Source: Athripsodes cinereus
Lineage: Eukaryota; Arthropoda; Insecta; Trichoptera; Leptoceridae
Assembly (NCBI GenBank): GCA_947579605.1
Contig: OX388313.1
Span: forward strand, 1,426,001 to 1,490,000
Reading direction: 5' to 3'
DNA: 64,000 nt
Of the stretch, positions 12,688-23,469 are shown one piece after another. The notes below the pieces were generated by a model. The model worked only from the letters and a program-made list of their open reading frames with translations. It did no database searches and had not been told where the DNA came from. How positions within the stretch are numbered: the stretch's first letter is position 1; every line of letters begins with the position of its first letter. Made by a program: the position numbers and the translations under genes.

Positions 12688-13262
12688 TATATTTGTATGA
12701 GAACATTATGTAGTAAAGCAGCATTGAAAAAGAATTACCGGTCGCACAGATATTACAGAAGTCTAAAAATTATCTTAGTAAACTAGCAGATCAGTATTGC
12801 ACAACTACAAGTAATATGCCGCTATACTCGACAATACTATTGCATAGTATAGCCACTGTTTGTAATGATTTAATCAAACGCTTTCTTGCAACAGCTGTCT
12901 GACAGTGACAAATCAACAATTAAAAGCTGGAATTACTAGACAAGTAACAGTTAGCAATTTTTTCGGATAATAGATGTCCAATTAGATCACCCAAAATATT
13001 TATTTCTCCACACTTTTGAGCGTTTTTGCTTGTTTTAAGTTCTTATCTTTATAAAATTGGTATGCAAAGTCGATAAAATACCCAACATTTTAGAAATTAT
13101 AACATTTTTATTTTATGAACTTGAAATGAAACTCCTTTGCATCCACTCACAGAATGTGAATCAATAATACAAACAAGAGCCAAAATAGCCCACATTTCTC
13201 AGATCAGGAACAGACCAGAAGCAACTAGCCCACAGAAAAATTCTGAATTATTTTTCAAGTCT

Positions 13263-13676
13263 GTGAGAAGCAGTGGTCTCGAACCTAGCGATTTTTCGGT
13301 ATTTATACCGAAATGGGCCGTGTCCTACCGATATACTCTAGTAATCTACCGATTTTTACCATTTGTCGATAAGCAAGTATAATCGGTAGATAAGTACCGG
13401 ATACTTATGGATTCGAGCAAATATTCTTTAAGAAAACCGAGGAGTTTTTGAAATATTTCAAATTGCTATGCCATTTTGGAAATTCGGCGACGGGGGGGTA
13501 GAAATTTTTGTGAAAAGGAAAAGTACCCGATATTGACATCGTCGGTACAAATACCTGGTACATTGTAGAAAAGGGTATTTTTGTTGACATATACCGAATT
13601 TGGATACAAATATACCGATTTTTGTGGGGAGTTCTACCGATTTTGCACAATGACGTTCGAGACCACTGGTGAGATG
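13263..13676. mobile_element. hAT MITE carrying the shared core
   Basis: Element 13271-13668 with ends CAGTGGTCTCGAAC and GTTCGAGACCACTG. Flanking octamers are GTGAGAAG (13263-13270) and GTGAGATG (13669-13676), a 7/8 match. It contains the AAAACCGAGGAGTTTTTG core, a C/G-run and the CCGATTTTT / GGTACTT repeats found in the 17-kb and 20-kb elements, although its termini differ from theirs. Confidence 0.8.
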
Positions 13677-14509
13677 ACATCTAAAGACTAAATCTCACAA
13701 TGGACTAAACTGAGAAGTCAACGTTGTTGGATGGAGAAAACAAACTTACTGAATAGTGGGTTAATATCCGACTGGACAGTAAGTTAAGATCTGATACTAG
13801 TAAGTGGCAAGATATCTATTACATTTCTACAAATGAGTTTCACCACTGCGTAGCTGATTCAATTATACAAGAAATGGTTTAACACAACAAATACTAGGTT
13901 CGGTTAATCTCAATCGTGTTTTATTAAGTACTATATAGTTAGGAGCACAATAACGGAAAGAACTGAATTCAACACAGACATTAAAATATAATGTACGTTA
14001 CGATAAAATGGAACGACAATAAAAACAACGCATAACACTTATGGAACTAGACTGTGACCAATATATTTTGTTACGGGACTTTTATAATCTCTGTGAAGAC
14101 ATTTTAAATGACAAACCAGGTCCATTATCCAATAAAACACACGTACATTTGCACTCTTTGGCTGGTAAGTCTTACTCTTAGAAGTGAGTGCTTTTGATAT
14201 TGAGGAATAACAAAATAACCAATCTGTTACCAGCTTCCGGAACAAAGTAAAAGCTACACAAGCGCCCTTGAGACGATCTTCGACTATTAAGTAGTGCCAA
14301 ACTAAAATCTTCATCATTAAATGACAAATATAGTTAAGAAAATTAATATAATATTAGATTATCAGTATCTATTTCACAGTTAGGATTTTAGTTTTAAGAG
14401 CATCCAGTAATGAGACAATCTTAAAATTAGAAATATTTGATACTTTGTTGGCATTTCAGAAAAATTATATATTTAAAAAAATATTGATACAAAGGATCAC
14501 ATGCGATTG
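13677..14509. other. Intergenic, nothing recognised
   Basis: AT-rich sequence without repeats I can name and without a convincing exon. The short ORFs have no family features. Confidence 0.5.
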
Positions 14510-14926
14510 CCCGGTTTCATAGGCCAATAATTAAAAATATTTAAATCAATTTTTTTAGCTCACCACATGCTTAAAATGATATTCTTATGATATCAAAAAC
14601 AAAAAATATATATTTTCATATCATAAGTACATATTTGTAGTTGCTTTAACTTCCAGAGTTTCATAAAAAGTAAAGTCCCAAGTCCAAAATGTCAAAAATA
14701 AAATAAGACTTTACAAAAATCCACGGGGAAATTGTTTATAGACTTGGTAACACTGCAAAGCCTACCAAGATAATTTATATAAACAACAGTTACCACGTGT
14801 CATTGTAAATATTATATATAATGACATCAGGTGTTCCAAAATTTGAAATTTCTAAATTTAAAATTAGTCTATGAAGCCCAAATTGAACTTTAAAAATACA
14901 GAAACTTTACGTTTTATGAAACCGGG
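14510..14926. mobile_element. MITE with CCCGGTTTCATA ends
   Basis: Inverted repeats CCCGGTTTCATA at 14510 and TATGAAACCGGG ending at 14926 delimit 417 bp of non-coding AT-rich DNA. No clear target duplication can be read, so the superfamily is left open. Confidence 0.6.
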
Positions 14927-14970
14927 TGTTAGTGCCTCAGTTCTTTCACGCACTATATCTCTGAATATAA

Positions 14971-15212
14971 GAATTATGATAGATTTAAAATAAAACACTG
15001 TATTACTTTCACTATGAATAATATTTGACTCAGAGGCCTTTCGGGTAGATACCCATCATCAGAGAGTTTTTATTAGATAAAAAACTCACTGAAAAATTTC
15101 TAATAAAAACTCACTGATGATGATGGGTGTCTTTCTACCAGAAAGGCCTCTGAGTCAAATATTATTCATAGTGAAAGTAATACAGTGTTTTATTTTAAAT
15201 CTATTTCAATTC
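14971..15212. repeat. Foldback element: near-perfect inverted repeat
   Basis: The left arm (about 14979-15085) starts ATAGATTTAAAATAAAACAC and runs through ACTCAGAGGCCTTTC. It is repeated inverted in the right arm (about 15100-15204), which ends in GTGTTTTATTTTAAATCTAT. The arms are about 105 bp with a very short spacer, so the transcript would form a long hairpin. It is probably a foldback MITE. Confidence 0.85.
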
Positions 15213-16140
15213 TATTAAAATGAACTTTCACAAAGTTATTCCAAGTACCTACTATACAATCATTAAGAATTATGAGTTGGTGACTTATGGAACAGAGCGA
15301 TCGATATACAAGGATACTAAATAATTGAAAAATGTTCTAGAAATCACTTTCAGCTTTCTGGAAGATCATTACTATCGTTAACAAGGTGAGGAATCAAAAT
15401 CTATTTTATAATTAACCTTAATACACCCTGAAACACCCTCACAGTCAGAGTTATGGAAGTAAAATAGGTCAGCATATAAATTTGATTCCCAGATCTCCCA
15501 AGTGGAAGACTGAGATATTATCAAGCTAATGACCGCTTCAATTCAATGATATTACCATATCGAATATTAATATTGAAAATTTATTAAATAAGAATTAGCA
15601 AAATTAGAAAAAAAAAAAACAAAAATCTGTTGTTAATTTGTTCCATAAAAAAGATCTACTCTTTTCAGTAAACTTTTTGACCATCAAATACAAAATTAAT
15701 TACTTACATCACTAGGTGAAAACATTTAGTAAAAAAATATACAATATTTTTTTAAGTAACAGTGTTTTATCAAATGTTTATCTAGTATCGCGCCAAGTCC
15801 CACAATTGGGGTAGTAGATGTAATGTACATACTGGTTGTCCTCTGTGCCATATAAAATAAAACATTCTGGATGAGTGGCATGCCTCATTGCTGAATCAAA
15901 CATATCAAATGTCTTTTTCGTGAGGTTCTGCTTTTTACAGGTTACTCAAAAATTTACAAAAAAAATGGGAGACTTATTCTGTGCCAGAGGCTCCACAGAA
16001 CGTAAAATTTTATCAAACAATTTGACTAATTTAAAAATCACATACAAAATTAAATCGACTCTGAAGGAATGTTCAAGAAACAATTATTCATGTTGAGCTC
16101 AATATAAATCCACGTCATTAGGAATGCGACGATTGTACAA
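15213..16140. other. Intergenic between foldback element and logjam 3' end
   Basis: AT-rich. I see no gene or defined repeat. Confidence 0.5.
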
Positions 16141-16143
16141 AAT

Positions 16144-16153
16144 TTTATTTATT
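16144..16153 (-). terminator. Overlapping polyadenylation signals of the logjam-like gene
   Basis: On the minus strand two overlapping AATAAA hexamers lie 12-20 nt after the stop codon at 16165-16167. If they are used, the 3' UTR is very short. Confidence 0.45.
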
Positions 16154-16164
16154 ATATTCTAAAA

Positions 16165-19100
16165 CTAAATACGAGATCTGCCACTAGTGGATTTGATATC
16201 AAATAATTTCCTAACGAAATATACTTGTAATGTTGACGTAGTTACGATAGCTACAATCTGTAAGATGGACCAGTTCATTACGTATGCATTGTTATCTTCT
16301 AGAAGATGAGTATCCCTCGAAGATCTGCTTTTGGTGTGGGATTGATATTGATATATCTCATTTATATTTCTTTCTACAAGATTGATGGTTCGCTGCAATT
16401 GAAAAACAAGCATGAATATAATAAGAATGTAATAAACAATCAGACATCTAGTGATTAGAGAACTGTAATGTCTTGACTATGCCTGGACAGTGTATTGTTG
16501 CATACCTAGCAATGGTTGTAACAATTACTGGAAGCTACAAAATATATAAATATAGGTACACCTAACTAGGAAGCGGGACTTCCTGGATACATAGCTCTTG
16601 ACTAGAGTAGTACTCGTCTTGTAGATATACAGTGACTAAGGAGTAGTGATACAGTGACGCTTAAAAAGTACCATTTATAAGTGTACCGCCACTTCTTTTA
16701 CAACTCCAAAGAATGTATTCTTAAATTGTGGTGTTTAGGAGTACACCGCAGAGAACTATGTTTACACATTGTAACACTGTGCAAAATCTAATCGGAAGAA
16801 GTGTGAAAGGCGTCCAATTTAGTCTCCACGGACAATGTTCAACAATTCTCACTGCCACTTCTTTCAATTAGATTTTTCGCATCGGCTATTCGTCAGTAAC
16901 AGAAATTACTGTCACTGTCACTGTCAAATAATGACAGTTTTGACCTTGAAGTATTTTACAGTAAATTATGTAAACAAAACGGCATGGTTTTGACGTCTGT
17001 CAATTCAATGGCTATTCGTAAGGAATTTTATGTAAAGATAAACAAAGCCATGCTGTTTTGACGTCTGTCAATATTGGCAGCAGTGTGACCAGATTTGGTA
17101 GTTTCCTACTTTTTTAATAGTTTTTGAGGCATTTGCAAGAATGTTTAGTAGTTTTTAGTAGATTTTTGGCAGTTTTTGTATTTAGTCGGCAAATTATCGG
17201 GTACTTGGAAAAGTACCCGATACTTACTGATCGAAAATAATTGTCGGTACAAATTCCGGACACATTTTAGAAAAAGGTACTGCGAGAAAATATTGTTGAA
17301 GAAAACCGAGGAGTTTTTGAAATACTTCAAATTCCTATACCATTTTGAAAATTCGGCGACGGGGAAGGTAGAAATTTAAGCGAGTAACTTTTTTTCAATA
17401 GTCGGTATGAAAGTATCCGAAAAGTAACAACAGTCGGTACAAATACCCGGTAAAAAGGTACTATTTTAAAATATTGTTTAACAAAACCGAGGAGTTCTTG
17501 AAATACTTCAAATTCCTATACCATTTAGTAGTTTTTGACTTCCCCATTTAGTAGTTTTTGAAAATAAAATCTGGTCACACTGATTGGCAGTCGTAATGTC
17601 CGATGACATTTCTTATTACGTTTTCGGTTAGTTTGATTTATGAGAAAGCAAACTTTCAATGCTTGAATAGTGCAATATCATTTAAACATTTGTCATCTTG
17701 TATATTTCATGTTTTATAGGTATGTTCCCGTATAAAGAGTATTAAGCTCGTATATTTTGTGTAAGAACAAAGTAATTTCCATAACCTGATAAAGTGTGAT
17801 AAATCGATTAGAACATGGGTGGCCAACCTTTTCAGCAGCCGGGCCAAATTTCAGAATGAGATTTCCTACCGGGCCGCACAACAATATACTCCAAATATGG
17901 AACATTTGATAACTTAACTTCTTAACCTAAAATATTCTACCCCCCCCCCCTCCCCCCTCGTCGCTAAATTTTCAAAATGGTATAGGAATTTAATGTGTTT
18001 CAAAACTCCACGGTTTTCTTTTAGAGTATTTTCTCAAAATACCTCTTTCAAAAAAGTATCGGGTACTTATACCGACTTTTATTAAAAAAAGTGTGTAATA
18101 GTTAACCATAAACATATTTTGCAATTTCTCTATGGAAAAGTTCACCATAGATAAATTTTATAATTTATTTCTTTTTTCTATGTAATTACGGACAAATAGC
18201 CTTTGCCTAGATTTTTAACAATGTGTAAACATGGTTCGCCAATCAAGAAGCCTGATTGAATATGTCGTCACCTGCAGGTTGTGCCCAAATACAGTTAAAC
18301 AAATAAAAAATAAATATTGACAAGAAAGTAATCTCTCAAAAATGTTTTATAAGATTTTGTCATGGCAGGATGAAAACTAGTTGATGTTCAAAATCATAAC
18401 CTCACATTAAATCTTTTTTACTTAATACCCAATTGTAGATTTTCACCAGAAATAAGAAAATAATCAAATTGATTGAATGATCAACTATTTAATGTTCTAC
18501 TCACTGTGAAATTCTCCATATTAACATTCATGTCCTCTAGCTCTTTGGTAAACTTCTCCCACTGTTCATATTGCACAACAGTAATATAAAGATTGACCAA
18601 CTTCCCGGCAAACCTGGAGAACTGATTGTCGATGCAGACAGAGTAATAGCCTCCCGTTGAAGATTGGTCTGTGTACTCGGCACTGGGGCGCCACTCGTAA
18701 GGATGAACTATCTGTCCATTTGGATGTCGCACTGCAAATCCTACCATACCATCTCCTCCCCGAACCACCTGAATATCGAACATTTATAGATGTGATTCAA
18801 CATTATAGAATACAGGCAAATAAATTAAATACTATAGAGTATATCATCAACTGCTTTAACCATTTTTTTGCAAGGAAATTCACAAATAAAATCGATCAAA
18901 TACTTGTAAAATTGGTAAAGCACCTGTTGATTGAACTATCACAATTTGGTTGCAAAGTCACGTCTAAGGATTTTATTCCGTAATTGCTGAACTGAGATGG
19001 AATATTAGAGACTATTATACACAGTAAGATTTACAAAATGTGATATTTACCTGAAAGCTGGCATAAAATGTGGCACCCGGCTTAACATATTGAAAGTAAC

Positions 19101-19266
19101 AGTCCTCTTTGCCCGCGTCTACGTGGACCTTATAATCCATCGATACCGCAGGCAAATTTTCATACCATGGTACTGTGGAAGGTGGACTCTCATTACCAAC
19201 TATCACTGATAAAAATACACTCAACAAAAATAATAGAACACAAATATGCCACGTCCATCGAGCCAT
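16165..19266 (-). CDS. loj: p24/TMED-family cargo receptor, logjam-like
   Basis: Three exons: 19266-19051, 18768-18505 and 16392-16165, all phase 0, giving 235 residues, normal for p24 proteins. The chosen ATG (19266) opens a signal peptide, MARWTWHICVLLFLLSVFLS. The GOLD domain spans about 45-140, with VDAGKEDCYFQYVKPG and GGYYSVCIDNQFSRFAGK; its two cysteines are the pair that form the conserved disulfide. A coiled-coil segment (RTINLVERNINEI) follows, then a single membrane segment (NWSILQIVAIVTTSTLQVYF) and a short cytosolic tail, RKLFDIKSTSGRSRI. p24 proteins cycle between ER and Golgi in COPII/COPI vesicles; Drosophila logjam is required for oviposition. The tail has the aromatic position near the membrane but no C-terminal dilysine. 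Intron 2 (2.1 kb) is packed with nested MITEs. Confidence 0.93.
17073..17590. mobile_element. hAT MITE (CAGTGTGACCAGAT family), short copy
   Basis: Element 17081-17582 (502 bp), ends CAGTGTGACCAGAT and ATCTGGTCACACTG. Exact 8-bp duplication ATTGGCAG at 17073-17080 and 17583-17590. The paralogous repeat at 27.1 kb shows the uninterrupted site. The interior holds two partial copies of the AAAACCGAGGAGTT core. It is the same family as 19832-22477, in opposite orientation. Confidence 0.92.
17817..18090. mobile_element. hAT-like MITE fragment (GGGTGGCCAACC end), copy 2
   Basis: Reverse-orientation relative of 8985-9290. It begins GGGTGGCCAACCTTTTCAG, passes through CCGGGCCGCACAACAATATA and a C-run, and reaches the inverted core CTCCACGGTTTTCTTTTAGAG. 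The far end is not clearly defined. Confidence 0.55.
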
Positions 19267-19419
19267 TATTAATTTTGTAAACACAAAAAAGCACAACTAA
19301 AAATGACACTTGTTACTGAAACACCATAAACAAAAGTCAAATACCGGTCATAGAGTAACCACAGCTGTGACGTGTCCGTGAAATTAAATACCAACACCAC
19401 CTACATTAAATACATTTAA

Positions 19420-19585
19420 GGCTAGGGTAGTGTTTCCTGAGCCCTATGGGCTGAGCATTAAGTAGTTCCATAACTCGCTACTAGAGATTCTGAGCATTTA
19501 GACAGCTAGAAGGTGGATCCCAAGGTTGGAAATTTTTGCTAGATGAGTCGGAGCCCAATCAACTTTGGGAACCACTGGGCTAGGG
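19420..19585. mobile_element. 150-bp hAT MITE with exact TSD
   Basis: Element 19428-19577, ends TAGTGTTTCC and GGAACCACTG. Exact 8-bp duplication GGCTAGGG at 19420-19427 and 19578-19585. It lies about 150 bp upstream of the logjam start codon, so it may overlap that gene's promoter. Confidence 0.85.
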
Positions 19586-20183
19586 ATAGGCAGCCTGGCT
19601 GAGGCTGAGTGGCTGATAGAATTTCGGATAAATGGAAGTCCCCAACTTATCCGGCTGGACAACGGGTCTCTTTCGAGGAACATAATTATTTTGCAATCAT
19701 TATAATAATTATAATTCGATATAATATGCCTATGATTTCAATAATTTGTGAAAACCGAAAAAATAAATTGTTAACGTGCGGATTATTGCAAGAGTATTCT
19801 TATGTACTAATTATACCTATACCATTCTCACCAGTGTGACCAGATTTTATTTTCAAAAACTACTAAATTCTTAAAATGGTATAGGAATTTGAAGTATTTC
19901 AAGAACTCCTCGGTTTTCTTAAACAATATTTTATCACAGTACCTTTTTACCAGGGATTTGTACCGACTGTTGTTACTTTTCGGGTACTTTTATACCAACT
20001 ACTGAAAAAAAGTTACTCGCTTAAATTCTACCCCCCCCGTCGCCGAATTTTCAAAATGGTATAGGAATTTGAAGTATTTCAAAAACTCCTCGGTTTTCTT
20101 CAACAATATTTTCTCGCAGTACCTTTTTCTAAAATGTACCCGGTATTTGTACCGACAATCAGTATGTATCGGGTACTTTTCCC

Positions 20184-21773
20184 ATCACAGGTATCTGGGA
20201 TAGCCGAAACCCCCCCAACACATGAGGAGATTGAGGCAGCTGTAAAAAGGCTAAAAAACAACAAGGCCCCAGGTGAGGATGGAATCCACGCAGAGCTCCT
20301 TAAGTATGGCATGAATGCGCTTATCCACCCACTGTACCATCTCTTTAACAAGGTGTGGAATGAGGAGCTCTGCCCGAAAGATTGGAGAAATGGATCCATC
20401 GTGACACTTTTCAAGAAGGGAAACCCACTGGAATGCGGAAACTACCGTGGCATCACACTACTTAGTGTGCCCGGTAAAGTTCTCTCACAAATCATATTGA
20501 GTCGCATTCAAAAACCAGTGTTGGCATCTCTGAGAAAGCAACAATGCGGGTTTGTACCTGGCAAGTCCTGTTCGGACGCAATTTTTTGTGCCAGATGTGT
20601 ACTCCAACAGTCGCAAGAGTTCAACTCACCGCTTGCATGTTGCTTCATTGACTACGAAAAAGCTTTTGACAGCCCCCACAGACCAACCATATGGAAAATA
20701 CTGGCCGCGTATGGCATCCCGCCCAAGGTGGTAACCATGATCAAAGCCCTGCATATGGACTCTGAATGTTCTGTCAGAACATCAAGTGGTCCAACTGACA
20801 CCTTCAGGATCACCACTGGAGTCCGGCAGGGCTGTGTATTGGCACCTTTTATCTTTGCCATAATTATGGACTACCTGCTCAGAAAATCTATTCTGGGCCC
20901 TGGCGGTGTGCCTTTATCACAGCGTGAAAACAGTGAGACGTCTGTGGGAGTGCTGCACGATCTTGAATATGCGGATGATCTAGCCCTTTTTGATACATCT
21001 GTGGACGGATTACAGTGCAACGCTAATGCTCTTTATGAAAATTCGTTGCGCCTTGGCCTTCGTATCAACGCTGGTAAAACGGAGTACATATGTAATAGTA
21101 CATGCACGAGTACTCACACCCCACTAATGGTTGGCAATTCCCAAATATCTCAGGTTAGTAAATTCAGGTACCTGGGAGCAACCATAACGCCAGAGGGTGA
21201 TCTCCGGTCGGAATTACCAATCCGCATAGGAGCAGCTAGCGGGGCTTTCAACAACATGAACAAAGTTTGGAAGGCGTCTGGACTCAGCATCAGGACAAAA
21301 TGTCGCTTGTTCAATGCGTGCATCATCCCAATCCTTCTATATGGCTGCGAGTCTTGGCACTTAACCAAGGCTCAAGAGCGGAAGATACTAAGCTTTGAAA
21401 ACAAGTGTCTTAGAAGGATTTTGGATGTCAGATGGTATGAACATGTTACAAATGATGCTGTGCGCCGGCGCACCCAGCAGAGACCTGTAATCTCCGTAAT
21501 ACAAGAGAGACGATGGTCCTGGCTGGGACATGTTTTGAGAATGCCCAATGATAGTTGGCCAAAAAGAGCACTGTTCTTCCGTCCGCAGGGGTTCCGTAGG
21601 CCCGGGCGTCCCTCTTTCACAATACACCGTTCCTATGACAACGATATCAGAGCGCAAGGAATGTCGTGGGAAGAGGTGACGCAATTGGCACAGAGACGCT
21701 CTGAATGGAGGAGGCTGGTTTCTGCCCTGTGCTCCCGAGAGGAGCGTTGAGGGCGATGATGATGATGATGATG
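20184..21773 (+). mobile_element. 5'-truncated non-LTR retrotransposon (RTE-like) with 9-bp TSD
   Basis: ACTTTTCCC at 20175-20183 and 21774-21782 flanks the insert. Its 3' end is a GATGATGATG simple tail directly after the stop codon region. It is 5'-truncated inside the reverse transcriptase N-terminus. It inserted into the hAT element 19832-22477, so it is younger than that element. Confidence 0.85.
20185..21750 (+). CDS. LINE reverse transcriptase, uninterrupted C-terminal 521 residues
   Basis: Open from the LINE's truncated start to the TGA at 21748-21750. Residues upstream of 20185 in the same frame are hAT sequence, not part of the protein. Reverse-transcriptase motifs in order: LKNNKAPGEDGIHAELLKYG, NYRGITLLSVPGKVL, CCFIDYEKAFDS (catalytic Asp), TTGVRQGCVLAPFIFA, and LEYADDLALFDT (the YADD catalytic pair). 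A typical C-terminal region follows with YGCESWHLTKAQERKI and RRWSWLGHVLRMPNDSWPKR. The frame is intact, so the copy is young, but it lacks the endonuclease domain and cannot be autonomous. RTE-like assignment rests on motif spacing and tail type, so treat the clade as provisional. Confidence 0.88.
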   Translation, partial: SQVSGIAETPPTHEEIEAAVKRLKNNKAPGEDGIHAELLKYGMNALIHPLYHLFNKVWNEELCPKDWRNGSIVTLFKKGNPLECGNYRGITLLSVPGKVLSQIILSRIQKPVLASLRKQQCGFVPGKSCSDAIFCARCVLQQSQEFNSPLACCFIDYEKAFDSPHRPTIWKILAAYGIPPKVVTMIKALHMDSECSVRTSSGPTDTFRITTGVRQGCVLAPFIFAIIMDYLLRKSILGPGGVPLSQRENSETSVGVLHDLEYADDLALFDTSVDGLQCNANALYENSLRLGLRINAGKTEYICNSTCTSTHTPLMVGNSQISQVSKFRYLGATITPEGDLRSELPIRIGAASGAFNNMNKVWKASGLSIRTKCRLFNACIIPILLYGCESWHLTKAQERKILSFENKCLRRILDVRWYEHVTNDAVRRRTQQRPVISVIQERRWSWLGHVLRMPNDSWPKRALFFRPQGFRRPGRPSFTIHRSYDNDIRAQGMSWEEVTQLAQRRSEWRRLVSALCSREER

Positions 21774-21782
21774 ACTTTTCCC

Positions 21783-22064
21783 AAGTTTTTTTTTTAAAGG
21801 GCAGCGCCCGCCACATACCTCGTGCCGTACCTGGAGATATGTTTCTCCATAACGACACACACATGCACAAACAGGATTTAAGGTCGCATTAAAGCGAGAA
21901 ATGCTGCCCCGAGGGAGCACTCTAGAGGCCACACACCAAAAATGTTGATGCAAAAAGGGAAGGGAAGAAATGGGAAAATGCCTTCTTCTCCATGCAGTAT
22001 CGTCAGTTACTTGAAGGGGATATTAGGCTACCAAAGAAAGTACAGAAGTTTTTGAAGGCGAAAA
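21783..22064. mobile_element. Unassigned retroelement-like insert
   Basis: Starts with a run of about ten T after CCCAAG and contains GGGCAGCGCCCGCC and GGTCGCATTAAAGCGAG. It ends near AAAAAGTTTTTCCAAG, where the hAT sequence resumes. The T-run suggests a minus-strand poly(A) tail. No coding region recognised. Confidence 0.4.
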
Positions 22065-22095
22065 AGTTTTTCCAAGTACCCGATAAAATTTATCT

Positions 22096-22382
22096 ACCAA
22101 TAGACCATTAAAGGATGACGTCACAGAAAAATCATTGAGGGGCATCAGGCATCCCAACACAACAGACGATTACGGTGTAATATTAGGTGGAACGCCTAAA
22201 GAATACCTAATAATCAAAAAAACTGTCAGTGTCGATTTTGTTATTATTTTGTCGCCTGACTTTCTTTTTTTTCTCTTATGGCATAACATCCTACAAGGAT
22301 GATTTGCGCAATCTGACTGTTTGCCCCCCAAGCAAAAGCAAATCCATAGACAAGACCACGTGACCTTTAATGGTCTATTACC
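22096..22382. mobile_element. MITE with AATAGACCATTAAAGG ends
   Basis: Inverted repeats AATAGACCATTAAAGG at 22099 and CCTTTAATGGTCTATT ending at 22379. The flanking trinucleotide ACC (22096-22098, 22380-22382) is a possible 3-bp duplication. It is nested in the right part of the hAT element. Confidence 0.6.
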
Positions 22383-22499
22383 GACTGAATACAAAAACTA
22401 CCAAAACTACTAAACATTCTTGCCAATGCCTCAAAAACTACCAAAAAAGTAGGAAACTACCAAATCTGGTCACACTGATTCTCACATGCTAGTTGTTAT

Positions 22500-22765
22500 T
22501 TTCGTGTTCCCTGGAGCACCCAACAAAGAATATAATATGATAGGTCTCCCATTCTTTTCCACAAGTTTTCAAAGGTCCCTGTAAAACGAGGGTATTATAA
22601 AAAAAATAAAGACATCTTAAATTCAGAAATGAAGTGTGCCATCCGTACTCAATGTCTTCATTATTTATGGCGCGCAGAGGACAGCTTACATGTTTATTAC
22701 ATGCAGCTGGTTTGCTGGCTACCCCAATAGTGGGATATTATGCTGTGATGGTATAGAAGTAGTAG
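22500..22765 (+). repeat. TAG-tailed LINE/SINE 3' end, copy 1
   Basis: Shares GGAGCACCC, GGTCTCCCA, CAGCTTACATGTTT and TGCTGGCTACCCCA with copies at 48880-49150 and 58808-58885. It ends GTGATGGTATAGAAGTAGTAGTAA. The three copies share orientation and 3' end but differ in length, as expected for 5'-truncated retroelement copies. Confidence 0.7.
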
Positions 22766-22787
22766 TAATTTCAACTAAATACTTAAA

Positions 22788-23026
22788 TTGCGGCGTACAG
22801 ACAGCTGGATGCGAACGTCAATCATCAAGCAAAAATCTTAAATCTTTCGGCGACTGAACGGCGATTCGAATGAAAGCCTTCGTAACGTCTCATGGACGGG
22901 TAACAAAGCCAAAAGCCATTCATTCGAACATTTCTTCGGAGAATGCTCCGAATTTTCACCGAATGATTTAAAATTTTTGTTTGATGATTGACGTTCACAT
23001 CTAGCTGTTTGTACACCGCCTATATA
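22788..23026. mobile_element. MITE with ~60-bp inverted repeats (GCGGCGTACAGACAGCT)
   Basis: The left arm GCGGCGTACAGACAGCTGG runs through GAACGTCAATCATCAAGC. It pairs with a right arm containing TTGATGATTGACGTTCAC and ending AGCTGTTTGTACACCGCC. The superfamily is unclear because no target duplication can be read with confidence. Confidence 0.7.
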
Positions 23027-23469
23027 GATGGAGTTCTTAAAACCAATTCGATTTTGTCTATGAACGTAGCCATGAAATTTGAAATCGCCCGTGCTATTCG
23101 TACATGGATGTATGTAGGTAGGGGATGGAACGTTTATAGTAATTTGTATGAATGACAGCGAAGCCAAAAAGTGAGGAAGGGAAATCGACGGTGGCCATTT
23201 TGTATGAAACACTTTATTTAACATTTGTATGGGCACTGTATGGAGATTATTCACACAGTATCAGAAAACATTATATTTACTTCTTAAAATAATTAAAATG
23301 CCACATAACTTAATATTTTCATATACATGATGAAGTAGGGAATAGGATGAGTTAATAAAATTGAGTATTTCATTTCAAAATCATTATTTATTTTTAAACT
23401 TTGTTTTCATATACACACAATATGGAGAGAATGAATGACAATTGAAGGATATATCTAAATGAATAATAT

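Larger units (their letters stand above)
16870..18207. repeat. MITE family with GGCTATTCGT / ACGAATAGCC-type ends, copy 1 (interrupted)
   Basis: In logjam intron 2. The left part has CTATTCGT, AACTGTCAAATAATGACAG-like and GTTTTGACGTCTGTCAA motifs. The right end has TTCACCATAGATAAATTTT and ACAAATAGCCTTTGCC. The same parts in the same order occur at 26960-28268. The hAT MITE 17081-17582 and the GGGTGGCCAACC element 17817-18090 are inserted inside. Confidence 0.65.
19824..22485. mobile_element. hAT element (CAGTGTGACCAGAT family) with nested insertions
   Basis: Element 19832-22477 (2,646 bp), ends CAGTGTGACCAGAT and ATCTGGTCACACTG. Exact duplication ATTCTCAC at 19824-19831 and 22478-22485. Its own sequence (left 19832-20183, right about 22065-22098 and 22380-22477) is collinear with the inverted 17081-17582 element. 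The extra 2.1 kb is later insertions: a LINE (20184-21773), another fragment (about 21783-22064) and a MITE (22099-22379). Confidence 0.9.

Noticed and set aside
21388..21953. Minus-strand ORFs of 106-160 codons
   Set aside because: They overlap the intact plus-strand reverse transcriptase and its GAT-repeat tail (His/Ser runs); shadows only.
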